Below the pieces are notes generated by a model, which saw only the letters and a list, made by a program, of their open reading frames with translations, was not told the DNA's origin and searched no databases. From Albidovulum aestuarii (GTDB lineage: Bacteria; Pseudomonadota; Alphaproteobacteria; Rhodobacterales; Rhodobacteraceae), in the NCBI RefSeq assembly GCF_029961185.1, contig NZ_JASBQQ010000009.1:1-64000 (forward strand): 64,000 nucleotides of DNA, given 5' to 3'. Both the position numbers and the translations under genes were made by a program. This document shows positions 43,413 to 51,884 of this stretch, in pieces (within the stretch, counting starts at the first letter, position 1; every line of letters begins with the position of its first letter).

Positions 43413-43471
43413 CATCTTTACAACCGACGCCCTGGAGAGGAGTCTGTGGCAAGACGAACCGGAGACTTGCC

Positions 43472-43900
43472 ATGCAGATCATGACCGCCGTCCGCACCTG
43501 CTTTTCGAAATACGCGACCTTCGCGGGCCGCGCCCGACGCGCCGAATATTGGTGGTTCGTCGCCTTCAACATCATGGTCAATATTGGCCTCGGTATCATC
43601 GACGGGATTGCCTTTGGCCTGCAGCACGGGATGATGGGCGGCACGCCCGGCAGCCCGCTCTCGTCGCTCTACTCGCTCGCGGTCTTCCTGCCCTCGCTCG
43701 CCGCAGGCGTCCGGCGGCTGCACGATACCGGCAAATCGGGCTGGTGGGTGCTGATCTGGCTGATCCCGATCATCGGCTGGATCCTCCTGATCTGGTGGCT
43801 GGCCACGCCGGGCGACGAGGGGCCGAACGAGTACGGCCCCGACCCCCTTTCCGGGGAAGGCTACGGCCCGTCGTCAATCCCCCGCGTGCCGCGTCAGTAG
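43472..43900 (+). CDS. DUF805 membrane protein
   Basis: 142 residues. The N-terminus CFSKYATFAGRARRAEYWWF, four hydrophobic helices (starting at ~residue 27), RRLHDTGKSGWW and the C-terminal PGDEGPNEYGPDP are all diagnostic of the DUF805 (YhaH-type) inner-membrane family, of unknown function. Preceded by GGAGA at good distance. Its last 7 bases overlap the opposing gshA 3' end. Confidence 0.9.
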   Translation: MQIMTAVRTCFSKYATFAGRARRAEYWWFVAFNIMVNIGLGIIDGIAFGLQHGMMGGTPGSPLSSLYSLAVFLPSLAAGVRRLHDTGKSGWWVLIWLIPIIGWILLIWWLATPGDEGPNEYGPDPLSGEGYGPSSIPRVPRQ

Positions 43901-45264
43901 CTGTACTCGGCATAGATACGGGACAGATCGCCGCCCCATTCGCCGTGATACTTCTCCAGAAGCTCATCGGCCGGCACCTTGCCGCTTTCGATGCTTTCCT
44001 GCAGCGCGTTGAGGAAATGCGTCTCATCGGGGATCATGCCGTTCGCACCGGGCCGCGCACGCGACTTGAGGCCCTGTTCCGCGATGGCCACGACCTCGCG
44101 GGCTAGGTCATGCATCTTCACCCCGCCCACCTCGGCCTGAAGCCCGTCGACCGAGGCCGCCACCCGCAGGGCCTCACGCGTCTCGGCGTCCCAACTCTTG
44201 GCAAGATCCCAGGCGGCGTCGAGCGCGGACTGATCGTACATCAGCCCGACCCAGAGCGCGGGAAGCGCGCAGAGCCTGCGCCACGGGCCACCATCGGCAC
44301 CGCGCATCTCGATGAATTTCTTCAGCCGCGCCTCGGGGAAGATTGTCGTCAGGTGATCGGCCCAGTCGGAAAGCGTCGGCTTTTCTCCGGGCAGCGCGGG
44401 CAGATCGCCCTTCAGGAAGTCGCGGAAAGACTGGCCCAAGGCGTTGATATACTTGCCGTCGCGATAGACGAAATACATCGGCACATCGAGCGCGTAATCG
44501 ACATAGCGCTGGAACCCCATGCCGTCTTCGAAAACGAAGGGCAGCGTCCCGGTGCGGGCGGGGTCAAGGTCGCGCCAGATGCGGCTGCGCCACGACTTGT
44601 GACCGTTGGGCTTGCCTTCGAAGAACGGTGAATTGGCAAAGAGGGCGGTCGCGACGGGTTGCAGCGCCAGCGCCACCCGCAGCTTCTGGACCATGTCGGC
44701 TTCGGATCCGAAATCGAGATTCACCTGCACAGTGCAGGTCCGGTACATCATCTGCGTCCCGTGCGTGCCGACCCGGCCCATGTAATCGGTCATCAGCCGA
44801 TAGCGCCCTTTCGGCATCATCGGCATCTGCTCATGTGTCCATTGCGGCGCTGCGCCGAGGCCGATGAACCGCGCACCAATGTCGTCGGCAACACTCTGGA
44901 CATCCCGCAGATGCGCGTTCACCTCGTCACAGGTCTGGTGGATCGTCTCCAGCGGCGCGCCCGACAGTTCGAACTGCCCGCCGGGTTCGAGGCTGATATT
45001 CGCCCCGTCCTTCACCAGCCCGATGATATTGCCCTGTTCCTCGATCGGGTCCCAGCCAAAGCGGTCGCGGATGCCCTCCAGCATCGCCTTGATCGAACGC
45101 GGTCCGTCATAGGGCAAGGGCTTCAGCGTGTCCTTGCAGTAGCCGAACTTCTCATGCTCCGTGCCGATGCGCCAATCGTCCGTCGGCTTGCAACCGGCTT
45201 CAAGGTATTCGGCAAGCTGTTCGAAGCGTTCGACCGGGCCTCCGCCGGATTGTGGAATGGACAT
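43894..45264 (-). CDS. gshA: glutamate-cysteine ligase (plant/alphaproteobacterial type)
   Basis: Makes gamma-glutamylcysteine, the rate-setting step of glutathione synthesis. 456 residues, the size of the plant-like GshA class. Recognisable blocks: DDWRIGTEHEKFGY (glutamate/ATP binding), GANISLEPGGQFELSGAPL, CTVQVNLDF, and KKFIEMRGADGGPWRRLCALPALWVG. Cytosolic. Preceded on the same strand by rsmE and two unknown genes, with a 114-base gap containing a 13-bp palindrome. Confidence 0.95.
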   Translation of the reverse strand: MSIPQSGGGPVERFEQLAEYLEAGCKPTDDWRIGTEHEKFGYCKDTLKPLPYDGPRSIKAMLEGIRDRFGWDPIEEQGNIIGLVKDGANISLEPGGQFELSGAPLETIHQTCDEVNAHLRDVQSVADDIGARFIGLGAAPQWTHEQMPMMPKGRYRLMTDYMGRVGTHGTQMMYRTCTVQVNLDFGSEADMVQKLRVALALQPVATALFANSPFFEGKPNGHKSWRSRIWRDLDPARTGTLPFVFEDGMGFQRYVDYALDVPMYFVYRDGKYINALGQSFRDFLKGDLPALPGEKPTLSDWADHLTTIFPEARLKKFIEMRGADGGPWRRLCALPALWVGLMYDQSALDAAWDLAKSWDAETREALRVAASVDGLQAEVGGVKMHDLAREVVAIAEQGLKSRARPGANGMIPDETHFLNALQESIESGKVPADELLEKYHGEWGGDLSRIYAEYSY

Positions 45265-45357
45265 GGGGGCCTCGATCTTGTGGCTGACAGGGACGCAATT
45301 ACGTGAAGCGCCGCAATGCCCAAGTCAACCCCGCCCCGCGCGGATTGTCTGTGCGAA

Positions 45358-45370
45358 AACATGACATGTT
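45358..45370. promoter_or_regulatory. 13-bp palindrome upstream of gshA
   Basis: AACATG-A-CATGTT, a perfect odd-length inverted repeat 94 bases before the gshA start, in the gap after the DUF-type membrane gene. The position suits a regulator site for gshA; no protein can be named. Confidence 0.3.
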
Positions 45371-45378
45371 GTGATCGT

Positions 45379-45894
45379 CTAGCGACGCGGCAGTGATGGG
45401 TCGGCACGTTTCCACAGCGGAAGCGTGCCGACACCGCGGTCGAGCGCGGCAGTCAGCGCGGCCATGTCTATGCCCGGAAGCGTCGCGAAAGCATCGTAGA
45501 GTCGCTCTGCCCCGGCGGCATCGACCGGAACCGTCAGCACTTCGCCGCCATGAGTGCGCATCCGCCAGTGCCGGGTGCCGCCGACCTCGGCCAGCCGCAG
45601 TTCGGCGATATCGGCCAGCGCGATGAAGCCGCCGAAATTCGGGCCGAAATAGCCCACCTGCCCCTCATCGACCTCGACCACACCCGGCGCGGCGACACCC
45701 CGCAGAAACCGCAGCCGCCGCCAGGCGATCACGCTCCAGCCGAGTGCAAGCGCCACGAGGATCAGGCCGATGCCCTGCAGGAGCCACCCCCCGAGCGAGG
45801 CCAGCCAGAGCCCGGCAAGCCCCAGCGCCACCGCCGCGATCACCTCGCGCCAGCGGCGCAGGCCCCGGACGATTTCGGGCCGGATGAGGCTCAT
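45379..45894 (-). CDS. conserved hypothetical membrane protein (bitopic, two adjacent helices)
   Basis: 171 residues. Two membrane helices (~18-35 and ~38-57), then a soluble domain: VVEVDEGQVGYFGPNFGGFIALADIAELRLAE and a repetitive DAAGAERLYDAFATLPGIDM segment. This looks like a PH-like or bPH-type fold on a membrane hairpin, but no family was recognised with certainty. Overlaps the preceding gene by ATGA; second to last in the rsmE cluster before gshA. Confidence 0.72.
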   Translation of the reverse strand: MSLIRPEIVRGLRRWREVIAAVALGLAGLWLASLGGWLLQGIGLILVALALGWSVIAWRRLRFLRGVAAPGVVEVDEGQVGYFGPNFGGFIALADIAELRLAEVGGTRHWRMRTHGGEVLTVPVDAAGAERLYDAFATLPGIDMAALTAALDRGVGTLPLWKRADPSLPRR

Positions 45895-46598
45895 CCCCGC
45901 TCTCCATCAAGGGGATGCCAGGGTTCTGCCGCCCCCTCCGCGTGCGGCTCCCGCCAGTCATAAGGCGCACGGATAGGCTCGAACGCCATATCTGTGAAAT
46001 CGCGGATCAGTTCCAGTTCCGCGCCGCGCCGCCGGTAAAGCCGGCCGCCGAGCGTGTCGTAGAGCGACAGGGCCGGATCGGGCGGCAATTCGCGCAGGAC
46101 GGCGCGTTCGGCCTTGGCCTTGCCGATCTTCGCCGGACGCCCGTCCACCATACGAAGCCCGGTCGGGCAGTCCTTGTCCGCTGTGCGCTGGTAGAGCCGC
46201 ACGAGCCCCTCGTCGCACCCGATCACGTCGGTACCCCCGACGGCGACATAGTGCACATTGTCAAGAAACCGCCCGCCGCCGCCCCAGGTGCTTCCCTCCG
46301 GAAAAAGCGCCAGCGCGGTGAAGTAAGGCGGACGCGACAGCGCCGAATAGGCGCCCTCGGACTCGCCCGACCAGTCGCCGTTCAGCGCGAAATAGAGGAA
46401 ATGCCGCCCGTCCGGCGACAGGTCGCAGCGTTCAGGATAGACCTTGTGCTTCAGCCACTGGCCATCCTCGAACCTGTCGGTGTCACGGTGCCAGAGGATC
46501 AGCCGGAACTGCTTCGACGGGCCCTGCCGGAGGATCACCGCGCGGTCGTTGTCGCGCGCGAAATAGAGATGCAGGCGCACCAACGGTTCCTGTGTCAC
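45891..46598 (-). CDS. conserved hypothetical soluble protein
   Basis: 235 residues starting with GTG overlapping the rsmE stop. VRLHLYFARDNDRAVILRQG and LILWHRDTDRFEDGQWLK, then DLSPDGRHFLYFALNGDW: beta-rich with WD-like or beta-propeller-blade features (SPDG repeats). No enzymatic motif. It is embedded in an rsmE-X-Y-gshA gene order on the minus strand, with translational coupling on both sides. Confidence 0.72.
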   Translation of the reverse strand: MTQEPLVRLHLYFARDNDRAVILRQGPSKQFRLILWHRDTDRFEDGQWLKHKVYPERCDLSPDGRHFLYFALNGDWSGESEGAYSALSRPPYFTALALFPEGSTWGGGGRFLDNVHYVAVGGTDVIGCDEGLVRLYQRTADKDCPTGLRMVDGRPAKIGKAKAERAVLRELPPDPALSLYDTLGGRLYRRRGAELELIRDFTDMAFEPIRAPYDWREPHAEGAAEPWHPLDGERG

Positions 46599-47332
46599 CG
46601 CCAGTCCCCCAGATGGGCCTGCCAGAGCGTGAGGGCCGCCAGCGCCGCCGTCTCGGCACGCAGGATGCGGGGGCCGAGAGCGACGGGATGGACGAAGTCG
46701 AGCGCGCGAAGGCGGTCGCGCTCAACGTCTGAAAACCCGCCTTCTGGGCCGATCAGCACCGCCCATGGTCCGGGCGACGCACCAGCGAGGAGCGCCGCAG
46801 GCGACGACGAGCGGCCCGCCCCCGCCTCGTCGGCCCAGAGGATCTGCCGGGCCGGGTCCCAGCCGGAGAGAAGGCGGGGCAGCGGGGCCGTCTCCTCCAC
46901 GTCGGGCAGGCTCAGCGCACCGCATTGTTCGGCGGCCTCGCGCACATGGGCCTCGGCCTTGTCACAGCGGAAGCGTTCGGAATTGGTGTAGTCGGTCAGG
47001 ACCGGCATCAGGCGCGAAACCCCCAGTTCCACTGCCTTTTCCACGATGAAATCGGTCCGCGCCTTCTTCACCGGCGCGAACAACAGCCAAAGATCAGGCG
47101 GCGCGGATTGCGGCCGGGTTTCCTCCAGACAGGTCAAAGCCCCCTTGCGCTTTCCCGCCTCCGTCACCTCGGCAAGCCATTCGCCATCCCGGCCATTAAA
47201 GACCAGAACCTGCGTCCCCACGCCCTCGCGCATCACCCCGAACAGGTAATGCGCCTGCGCCTCGGCCAGTGGAACCGATTGCCCCTGCCCAAGAGGCTGG
47301 TCTACACAGAGTCTGATCTTCGCTTGTCCCAT
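46595..47332 (-). CDS. rsmE: 16S rRNA (uracil(1498)-N3)-methyltransferase
   Basis: Methylates U1498 in the ribosomal decoding region. 245 residues, SPOUT-class: N-terminal PUA-like domain, then the knot with VLIGPEGGFSDVE and LGPRILRAETA, the conserved SAM-binding trefoil loops. The ATG at 47332 is 12 bases from the divergent ubiA start, so both promoters must lie inside the neighbouring gene's 5' end. First gene of a coupled series toward gshA. Confidence 0.94.
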   Translation of the reverse strand: MGQAKIRLCVDQPLGQGQSVPLAEAQAHYLFGVMREGVGTQVLVFNGRDGEWLAEVTEAGKRKGALTCLEETRPQSAPPDLWLLFAPVKKARTDFIVEKAVELGVSRLMPVLTDYTNSERFRCDKAEAHVREAAEQCGALSLPDVEETAPLPRLLSGWDPARQILWADEAGAGRSSSPAALLAGASPGPWAVLIGPEGGFSDVERDRLRALDFVHPVALGPRILRAETAALAALTLWQAHLGDWR

Positions 47333-47344
47333 GAGGCCGAACTT

Positions 47345-48310
47345 ATGAGTGCGCCCGACGAAACGCCAGAGCCCGCCGGACCCGTCGCCGATGCGGTGCG
47401 CGGCAACTGGGTCGATCGCTGGGCGCCAGAGCCCACGCGCCCCTATCTGCGCCTGTCGCGCGCCGACCGACCGATCGGGACTTGGCTCTTGCTCATCCCC
47501 TGCCTCTGGGGCGTGGCGCTGGCCGCCGCGATGGACGGCTGGCGGCAATGGGATATCTGGATCATCCTCGGCTGCGCGTTGGGCGCCTGGCTGATGCGCG
47601 GGGCGGGCTGCACCTGGAACGACATCACTGACCGCGACTTCGATGCGGCCGTCGCGCGCACACGGTCGCGGCCAATCCCCTCGGGGCAGGTCACGGTGAA
47701 ACAGGCGCTGATCTGGATGCTCGCGCAGATGGGGGCCGCCGGTCTGATCCTCTTTTCCTACAGCTGGCTGACGATCCTGCTTGGCGTCTCCTCACTTGGC
47801 CTCGTCGCGATCTATCCCTATGCCAAGCGCTTCACCTGGTGGCCGCAGGTCTTCCTGGGTCTCGCCTTCAACTGGGGCGCCATCCTCGCCTTCGCGGCCC
47901 ATTCGGGCACCGTCGCCCTTCCGGCCGTGCTGCTTTACGCGGCGGGCATCGCCTGGACCCTCTTCTACGACACGATCTATGCCCATCAGGACAAGGAAGA
48001 CGATGTGCTGATCGGCGTCAAATCCACCGCCCGCCTCTTCGGCGCAGCGACGGGCAAATGGCTCGGCCTATTCCTGATCCTGACCGTCACACTGATGAGC
48101 ACGGCGATCCTCGTGGCACTCTTGCCCACAGCGGGCCCCGTCAAGCTCGGCCTCGCCCTCATCGCCCCATGGGCTATGGGCTGGCACCTTTTGTGGCAGA
48201 TGCGCCGGCTCGACATCGACGATCCGGAAGGCTGCCTTAAGCTCTTCCGCCGGAACCGGGATACCGGCCTCATCGCTGCGCTGTTTCTTGCCATCGGCGG
48301 CCTCGTCTAG
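47345..48310 (+). CDS. ubiA: 4-hydroxybenzoate polyprenyltransferase
   Basis: Attaches the polyprenyl chain to 4-hydroxybenzoate in ubiquinone synthesis. 321-residue membrane protein with about eight helices and both Asp-rich magnesium sites: NDITDRDFD after helix 2 and DTIYAHQDKEDD in a later loop. The long hydrophilic N-terminus (~1-30) is normal for alphaproteobacteria. Divergent from rsmE by 12 bases. Uses the product of the polyprenyl synthase at 14.6 kb. Confidence 0.94.
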   Translation: MSAPDETPEPAGPVADAVRGNWVDRWAPEPTRPYLRLSRADRPIGTWLLLIPCLWGVALAAAMDGWRQWDIWIILGCALGAWLMRGAGCTWNDITDRDFDAAVARTRSRPIPSGQVTVKQALIWMLAQMGAAGLILFSYSWLTILLGVSSLGLVAIYPYAKRFTWWPQVFLGLAFNWGAILAFAAHSGTVALPAVLLYAAGIAWTLFYDTIYAHQDKEDDVLIGVKSTARLFGAATGKWLGLFLILTVTLMSTAILVALLPTAGPVKLGLALIAPWAMGWHLLWQMRRLDIDDPEGCLKLFRRNRDTGLIAALFLAIGGLV

Positions 48311-48317
48311 ATTGATC

Positions 48318-48332
48318 CCCGCGCCGCGCGGG
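48318..48332 (+). terminator. short GC hairpin after ubiA
   Basis: CCCGCG (48318-48323), loop CCG, CGCGGG (48327-48332), eight bases after the ubiA stop and 42 before the next start. No T tract, so only a weak terminator candidate. Confidence 0.35.
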
Positions 48333-48373
48333 CTTAAGGAAGGGCGTCCTCGTACCGGGAACTTTCGCCGCCC

Positions 48374-50344
48374 ATGCGCCTGCAACTGCCAAAGACCCTC
48401 TCCCTGCCATCGCAGCTGCCCGTGCGCGCCATCGGCCCCGCAGCCTTCGGCCTGGCAGCGGTTCTCAGCATCGCTGCCGCGTCATGGACGGCGGGCGTTG
48501 TCGAACGCCGCTCGGCCGAAGGCGTTGAACAGGCGCTGGTGACCGCCGGGCACAACTGGACCGAAGTCGCAACCGACGGGCTGCAGGTTACCCTGTCGGG
48601 CACAGCGCCCACCGAAGCCGCGCGGTTCCGCGCGCTTTCGGTCGCGGGCACGATCGTCGATGCCGACCGTCTGGTCGATGCGATGGAAGTGGCCGCCGCC
48701 GACGCCCTCAAGGCCCCTGACTTCACCATCGAGATCCTGCGGAACGGCGATGGCATCTCGCTCATCGGACTGGTGCCGCAAGGGCCTGAACATGAACAGA
48801 TCGTCGAAAGCCTGACCGAACTGGCGGGCGAAGGCGCCGTCACCGACATGCTCGAATCGGCCGACCACCCGGTCCCGTCCGGCTGGCAGGCCGCCGTCAG
48901 GTTCGGGATCGACGCGCTTGAGGACCTGCCGCGGTCGAAGATCTCGATTTCGGCAACCGAGGTCGCAGTCACAGCGATCAGCGACAGTGCGGCCGAAAAG
49001 GCGCGGCTCGAAAGCGACCTCAGGCGCAAGGCGCCGCGCGGGCTGCAGCTCACGCTCGATATCTCGGCCCCCCGGCCGGTGATCACGCCCTTCACGCTGC
49101 GCTTCCTGATCGACGGGGACGGTGCCCGCTTTGACGCCTGTTCGGCCGACAATGACCGCGCCCGCGAACGTATCCTCGCCGCCGCAACGGATGCCGGGGC
49201 CACGGGTAAAATCGCCTGCACGATCGGGCTTGGCGTCCCGACACCGGCCTGGGCCGAGGCGGTGACGATGGGGCTTGCCGCGATGAAAGAGATCGGGGCC
49301 GGTTCGATCACCTATTCCGATGCCGACATCTCGCTGATCGCCGCCGAAACCGTCGATCCGGCGGTCTTCGATAAGGTGGTCGGCGAACTGGAATCGAACC
49401 TGCCGGAAGTTTTCTCGCTTCATGCCGTTCTGACACCAAAGGCGGAGACAACGGAAGGCACCACAGGCCCGAAGGAATTCGTCGCGAAACTCGACGCTGA
49501 GGGGCGGCTGGAAATGCGCGGTCGGCTCGGCGACGATCTTTCACGCGAGGCCGTGGAAAGCTTCGCGCGGGCGCGATTCGGTACCGCTTCGGTTCATGCC
49601 GCGACCCGGCTCGATCCCGAAATGCCCGCCGGCTGGCCGCTACGTGTCCTGACCGCGATCGAAGCTCTCGGCGAACTCGAAAGCGGCGAGGTCACGGTGC
49701 AGCCCGGCATCATCCGTCTGAGCGGCGTTACCGGATCGACCACGGCCAGCGACACGGTCGCAAGGATTTTGTCCGACAAGCTCGGCGAGACCCAGCAATA
49801 CGACCTCGACATCCGCTATGACGAGAAACTCGACCCCCTGTTGGGCCTTCCGACGGCAGAGGAATGCGTTGCTGACATCAACGGGTTCCTGACCGCCCAC
49901 AAGATCAATTTCGAACCGGGCGCGGCCCAGATCACCCGCGACGCCGCCGACACGCTCGATAAGATCGCCGAGCGGATGAAGGACTGTGCCGATTTCGAAA
50001 TGGAGATCGGCGGCCATACCGACAGCCAGGGCCGCGAAGAAATGAACCTCGACCTCAGCCAGAAACGGGCCGAGGCGGTGATCGCCGCGCTGATGTCACG
50101 CCGGGTCCTGACCGGCAACCTGACGGCGGTCGGTTACGGTGAAACTGTTCCGATCGCTGACAACGGAACTGACGCAGGCCGCGAGGCGAACCGGCGGATT
50201 GAGGTGCGCCTGATCGAGCCTGAGGCGACGGCCGAAACCGCGAACGGCGAAACGGACAACGCGGCAGCGGAAGAACCATCTGAAGTCGCGGTTCAGACTC
50301 CGGGTCCGGACACTGTGCGGCCCAAACCGCGCCCGTCGGAATAA
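48374..50344 (+). CDS. OmpA-family protein with tripled periplasmic repeat unit
   Basis: 656 residues: N-terminal membrane anchor (~20-42), three homologous ~125-residue units (roughly 126-235, 250-355, 377-483), then an OmpA/MotB peptidoglycan-binding domain (~495-615: INFEPGAAQI, GGHTDSQGREEMNLDLSQKR, VGYGE, NRRIEVRLI) and an acidic tail. Each unit has a conserved tryptophan (Trp171, Trp293, Trp421) in P(S/A)GW or PAW followed by an AV..GI.AL..L pattern, reminiscent of BON-like domains. An anchoring or envelope-bridging protein is inferred. Short linked gene downstream at 50391. Confidence 0.85.
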   Translation: MRLQLPKTLSLPSQLPVRAIGPAAFGLAAVLSIAAASWTAGVVERRSAEGVEQALVTAGHNWTEVATDGLQVTLSGTAPTEAARFRALSVAGTIVDADRLVDAMEVAAADALKAPDFTIEILRNGDGISLIGLVPQGPEHEQIVESLTELAGEGAVTDMLESADHPVPSGWQAAVRFGIDALEDLPRSKISISATEVAVTAISDSAAEKARLESDLRRKAPRGLQLTLDISAPRPVITPFTLRFLIDGDGARFDACSADNDRARERILAAATDAGATGKIACTIGLGVPTPAWAEAVTMGLAAMKEIGAGSITYSDADISLIAAETVDPAVFDKVVGELESNLPEVFSLHAVLTPKAETTEGTTGPKEFVAKLDAEGRLEMRGRLGDDLSREAVESFARARFGTASVHAATRLDPEMPAGWPLRVLTAIEALGELESGEVTVQPGIIRLSGVTGSTTASDTVARILSDKLGETQQYDLDIRYDEKLDPLLGLPTAEECVADINGFLTAHKINFEPGAAQITRDAADTLDKIAERMKDCADFEMEIGGHTDSQGREEMNLDLSQKRAEAVIAALMSRRVLTGNLTAVGYGETVPIADNGTDAGREANRRIEVRLIEPEATAETANGETDNAAAEEPSEVAVQTPGPDTVRPKPRPSE

Positions 50345-50390
50345 CGGCGCGCAACATGACCGGACATAGAGCAGAGGGAAAAGGGCAGGC

Positions 50391-50717
50391 ATGAACAGAA
50401 CCGAATTCATCTTCGCCACCGCGATCATCCTCTTCGTTGCCTTCGCGCTCGGCTGGTTCGCCTGCTGGCTCCTGCACCGGCTGACCCGCGTGACGCAGGC
50501 CGAAATGGGCGATCTGGAAAAAATGGCGCGCGAACTTCACGACGCCGAAGAAACCCGCGACAAGGCCATCGACTTTCTGGAAACGCGCGAGGCGGAACTG
50601 TCGAACCTGCTGCACCAAAGCCAGGCCGAACTGCGCGCGGCGATGGACGGATTGCGCGACGCCCGGCACGAGGCCGAGGAACTGCGCGCCTATATTGAAC
50701 GGATGAATGCGGGTTGA
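50391..50717 (+). CDS. small membrane-anchored coiled-coil protein
   Basis: 108 residues: one N-terminal membrane helix (~7-28, ATAIILFVAFALGWFACWLL) followed by an almost continuous coiled coil (~35-105, Glu/Ala/Arg-rich). No family recognised; the style resembles LapA-like or FtsB-like accessory proteins. It follows the OmpA-like gene by 46 bases and may be its partner. Confidence 0.72.
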   Translation: MNRTEFIFATAIILFVAFALGWFACWLLHRLTRVTQAEMGDLEKMARELHDAEETRDKAIDFLETREAELSNLLHQSQAELRAAMDGLRDARHEAEELRAYIERMNAG

Positions 50718-50786
50718 CGGTCGGGTGGTAACCGGCTCGGCCACCGCTTTGCAAACCGCCCGCAGCTCAACCGACCGATCAGAAAT

Positions 50787-51485
50787 TCAATTGACCAGCC
50801 CACCAGCTTTTTGGAGTTGGTGATTTGCCGCAATCAGCTTCGACAGCATGTTGGTGTGAAAACACGCCTGGATAGATTGATTGATCTCTTCGTTTGAAGT
50901 CACCAGTTTTCTCAATTCATCGCCGGCAATTGCCCAATAAAGCGTTCGACGTTTGATGATCGCTGTTCCTGTTGCCGGATCCCCCGAAAGGACAGTCAGT
51001 TCGCCGATGAAATCGCCATTTGCACAGCGGCCGACAACATTGCCGTTCACGAAAATCTCCACCTCACCATCGGCAATGTACACGAGATGCTTGGCCGGTT
51101 CTCCCGCCCTTGTTAATTCGGCGCCTTCGTCCGCTTCCACCCAGAAACCGTGACGGAGAATCCTACGCTTCAGGGTATTGCTCAAACCCGGAAACACCTT
51201 GTGAACAAAAGAAGCTTCAACAGCGTTGAATCTTTCGAGTCTGTTTTGGGCATAGGTGACCGACAATTGAACAATATTCACCAGCACCAAAAGACTCTCC
51301 CAAAAAACACCGACCGGGTCTTTCAGCCATATCAGGTCGTACGCGATCGCGACTAATGCAGATGCGATGACCAGTACGCGCAATATCCACATGACCCGCA
51401 TCATCATGGATAGGACCAGTAAGAGATATGACAGATGACCGACCAGACCGCCCGTCGAAAAGGCTGACTCCAACGTTAGTTCCAT
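50787..51485 (-). CDS. Popeye-like membrane protein with cyclic-nucleotide-binding domain
   Basis: 232 residues from ATG 51485 (AAAGGTG upstream). Three hydrophobic helices in residues ~12-75 are followed by a cNMP-binding fold: EGAELTRAGEPAKHLVYIADGEVEIFVNG (strand pair) and NGDFIGELTVLSGDPATGTAI in place of the usual phosphate-binding cassette. Order and topology match Popeye-domain proteins; ligand binding is inferred only. The coding region is lower in GC (27 of 60 at 51241-51300). Flanked by 399 non-coding bases, a likely acquired gene. Confidence 0.82.
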   Translation of the reverse strand: MELTLESAFSTGGLVGHLSYLLLVLSMMMRVMWILRVLVIASALVAIAYDLIWLKDPVGVFWESLLVLVNIVQLSVTYAQNRLERFNAVEASFVHKVFPGLSNTLKRRILRHGFWVEADEGAELTRAGEPAKHLVYIADGEVEIFVNGNVVGRCANGDFIGELTVLSGDPATGTAIIKRRTLYWAIAGDELRKLVTSNEEINQSIQACFHTNMLSKLIAANHQLQKAGGLVN

Positions 51486-51884
51486 TAAAGACACCTTTAT
51501 CCGCATGATCACGGGTCGGACGAGCGCACCGCAATCCTATCGCCGAAAAAGAAGCTCGAAGGATCTGTCAGATCAAAGCGCAAAGTCGTTCCAAGAAAAG
51601 ACAGTAGCAGACAGTGGCGGTTCGCCAAGCTCAAAGAACCGCCGAAGTGCGGATCTGAAATAGCAGTGATCTGCTCTGCTGGTACTCGGGTTCGAGATTG
51701 GCAGAACGCACTTCGACAATATCCTGTGCCCGCCGTTTGAACTGTCGTGCGATATGTCTTCAGGACAATCGAAGCGAAACGTTTTCTGGATCAGCGCAAT
51801 CGCCGAAGGAAAGACATCGGCGTTGGGACCGAAGCGAAGAAATCGGGACTACCGCCCATCAGTAATCGCCCCGGACCCTGAGGA
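51486..51884. other. non-coding stretch between the Popeye-like gene and the CoA-ligase cluster
   Basis: About 399 bases, lower in GC than core genes. No convincing open frame, tRNA, repeat array or terminator is visible. Direct repeat-like fragments (GATCTG at 51570, 51652 and 51670) are too short to interpret. It looks like degraded accessory DNA or long regulatory sequence for the Popeye-like gene. Confidence 0.5.
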
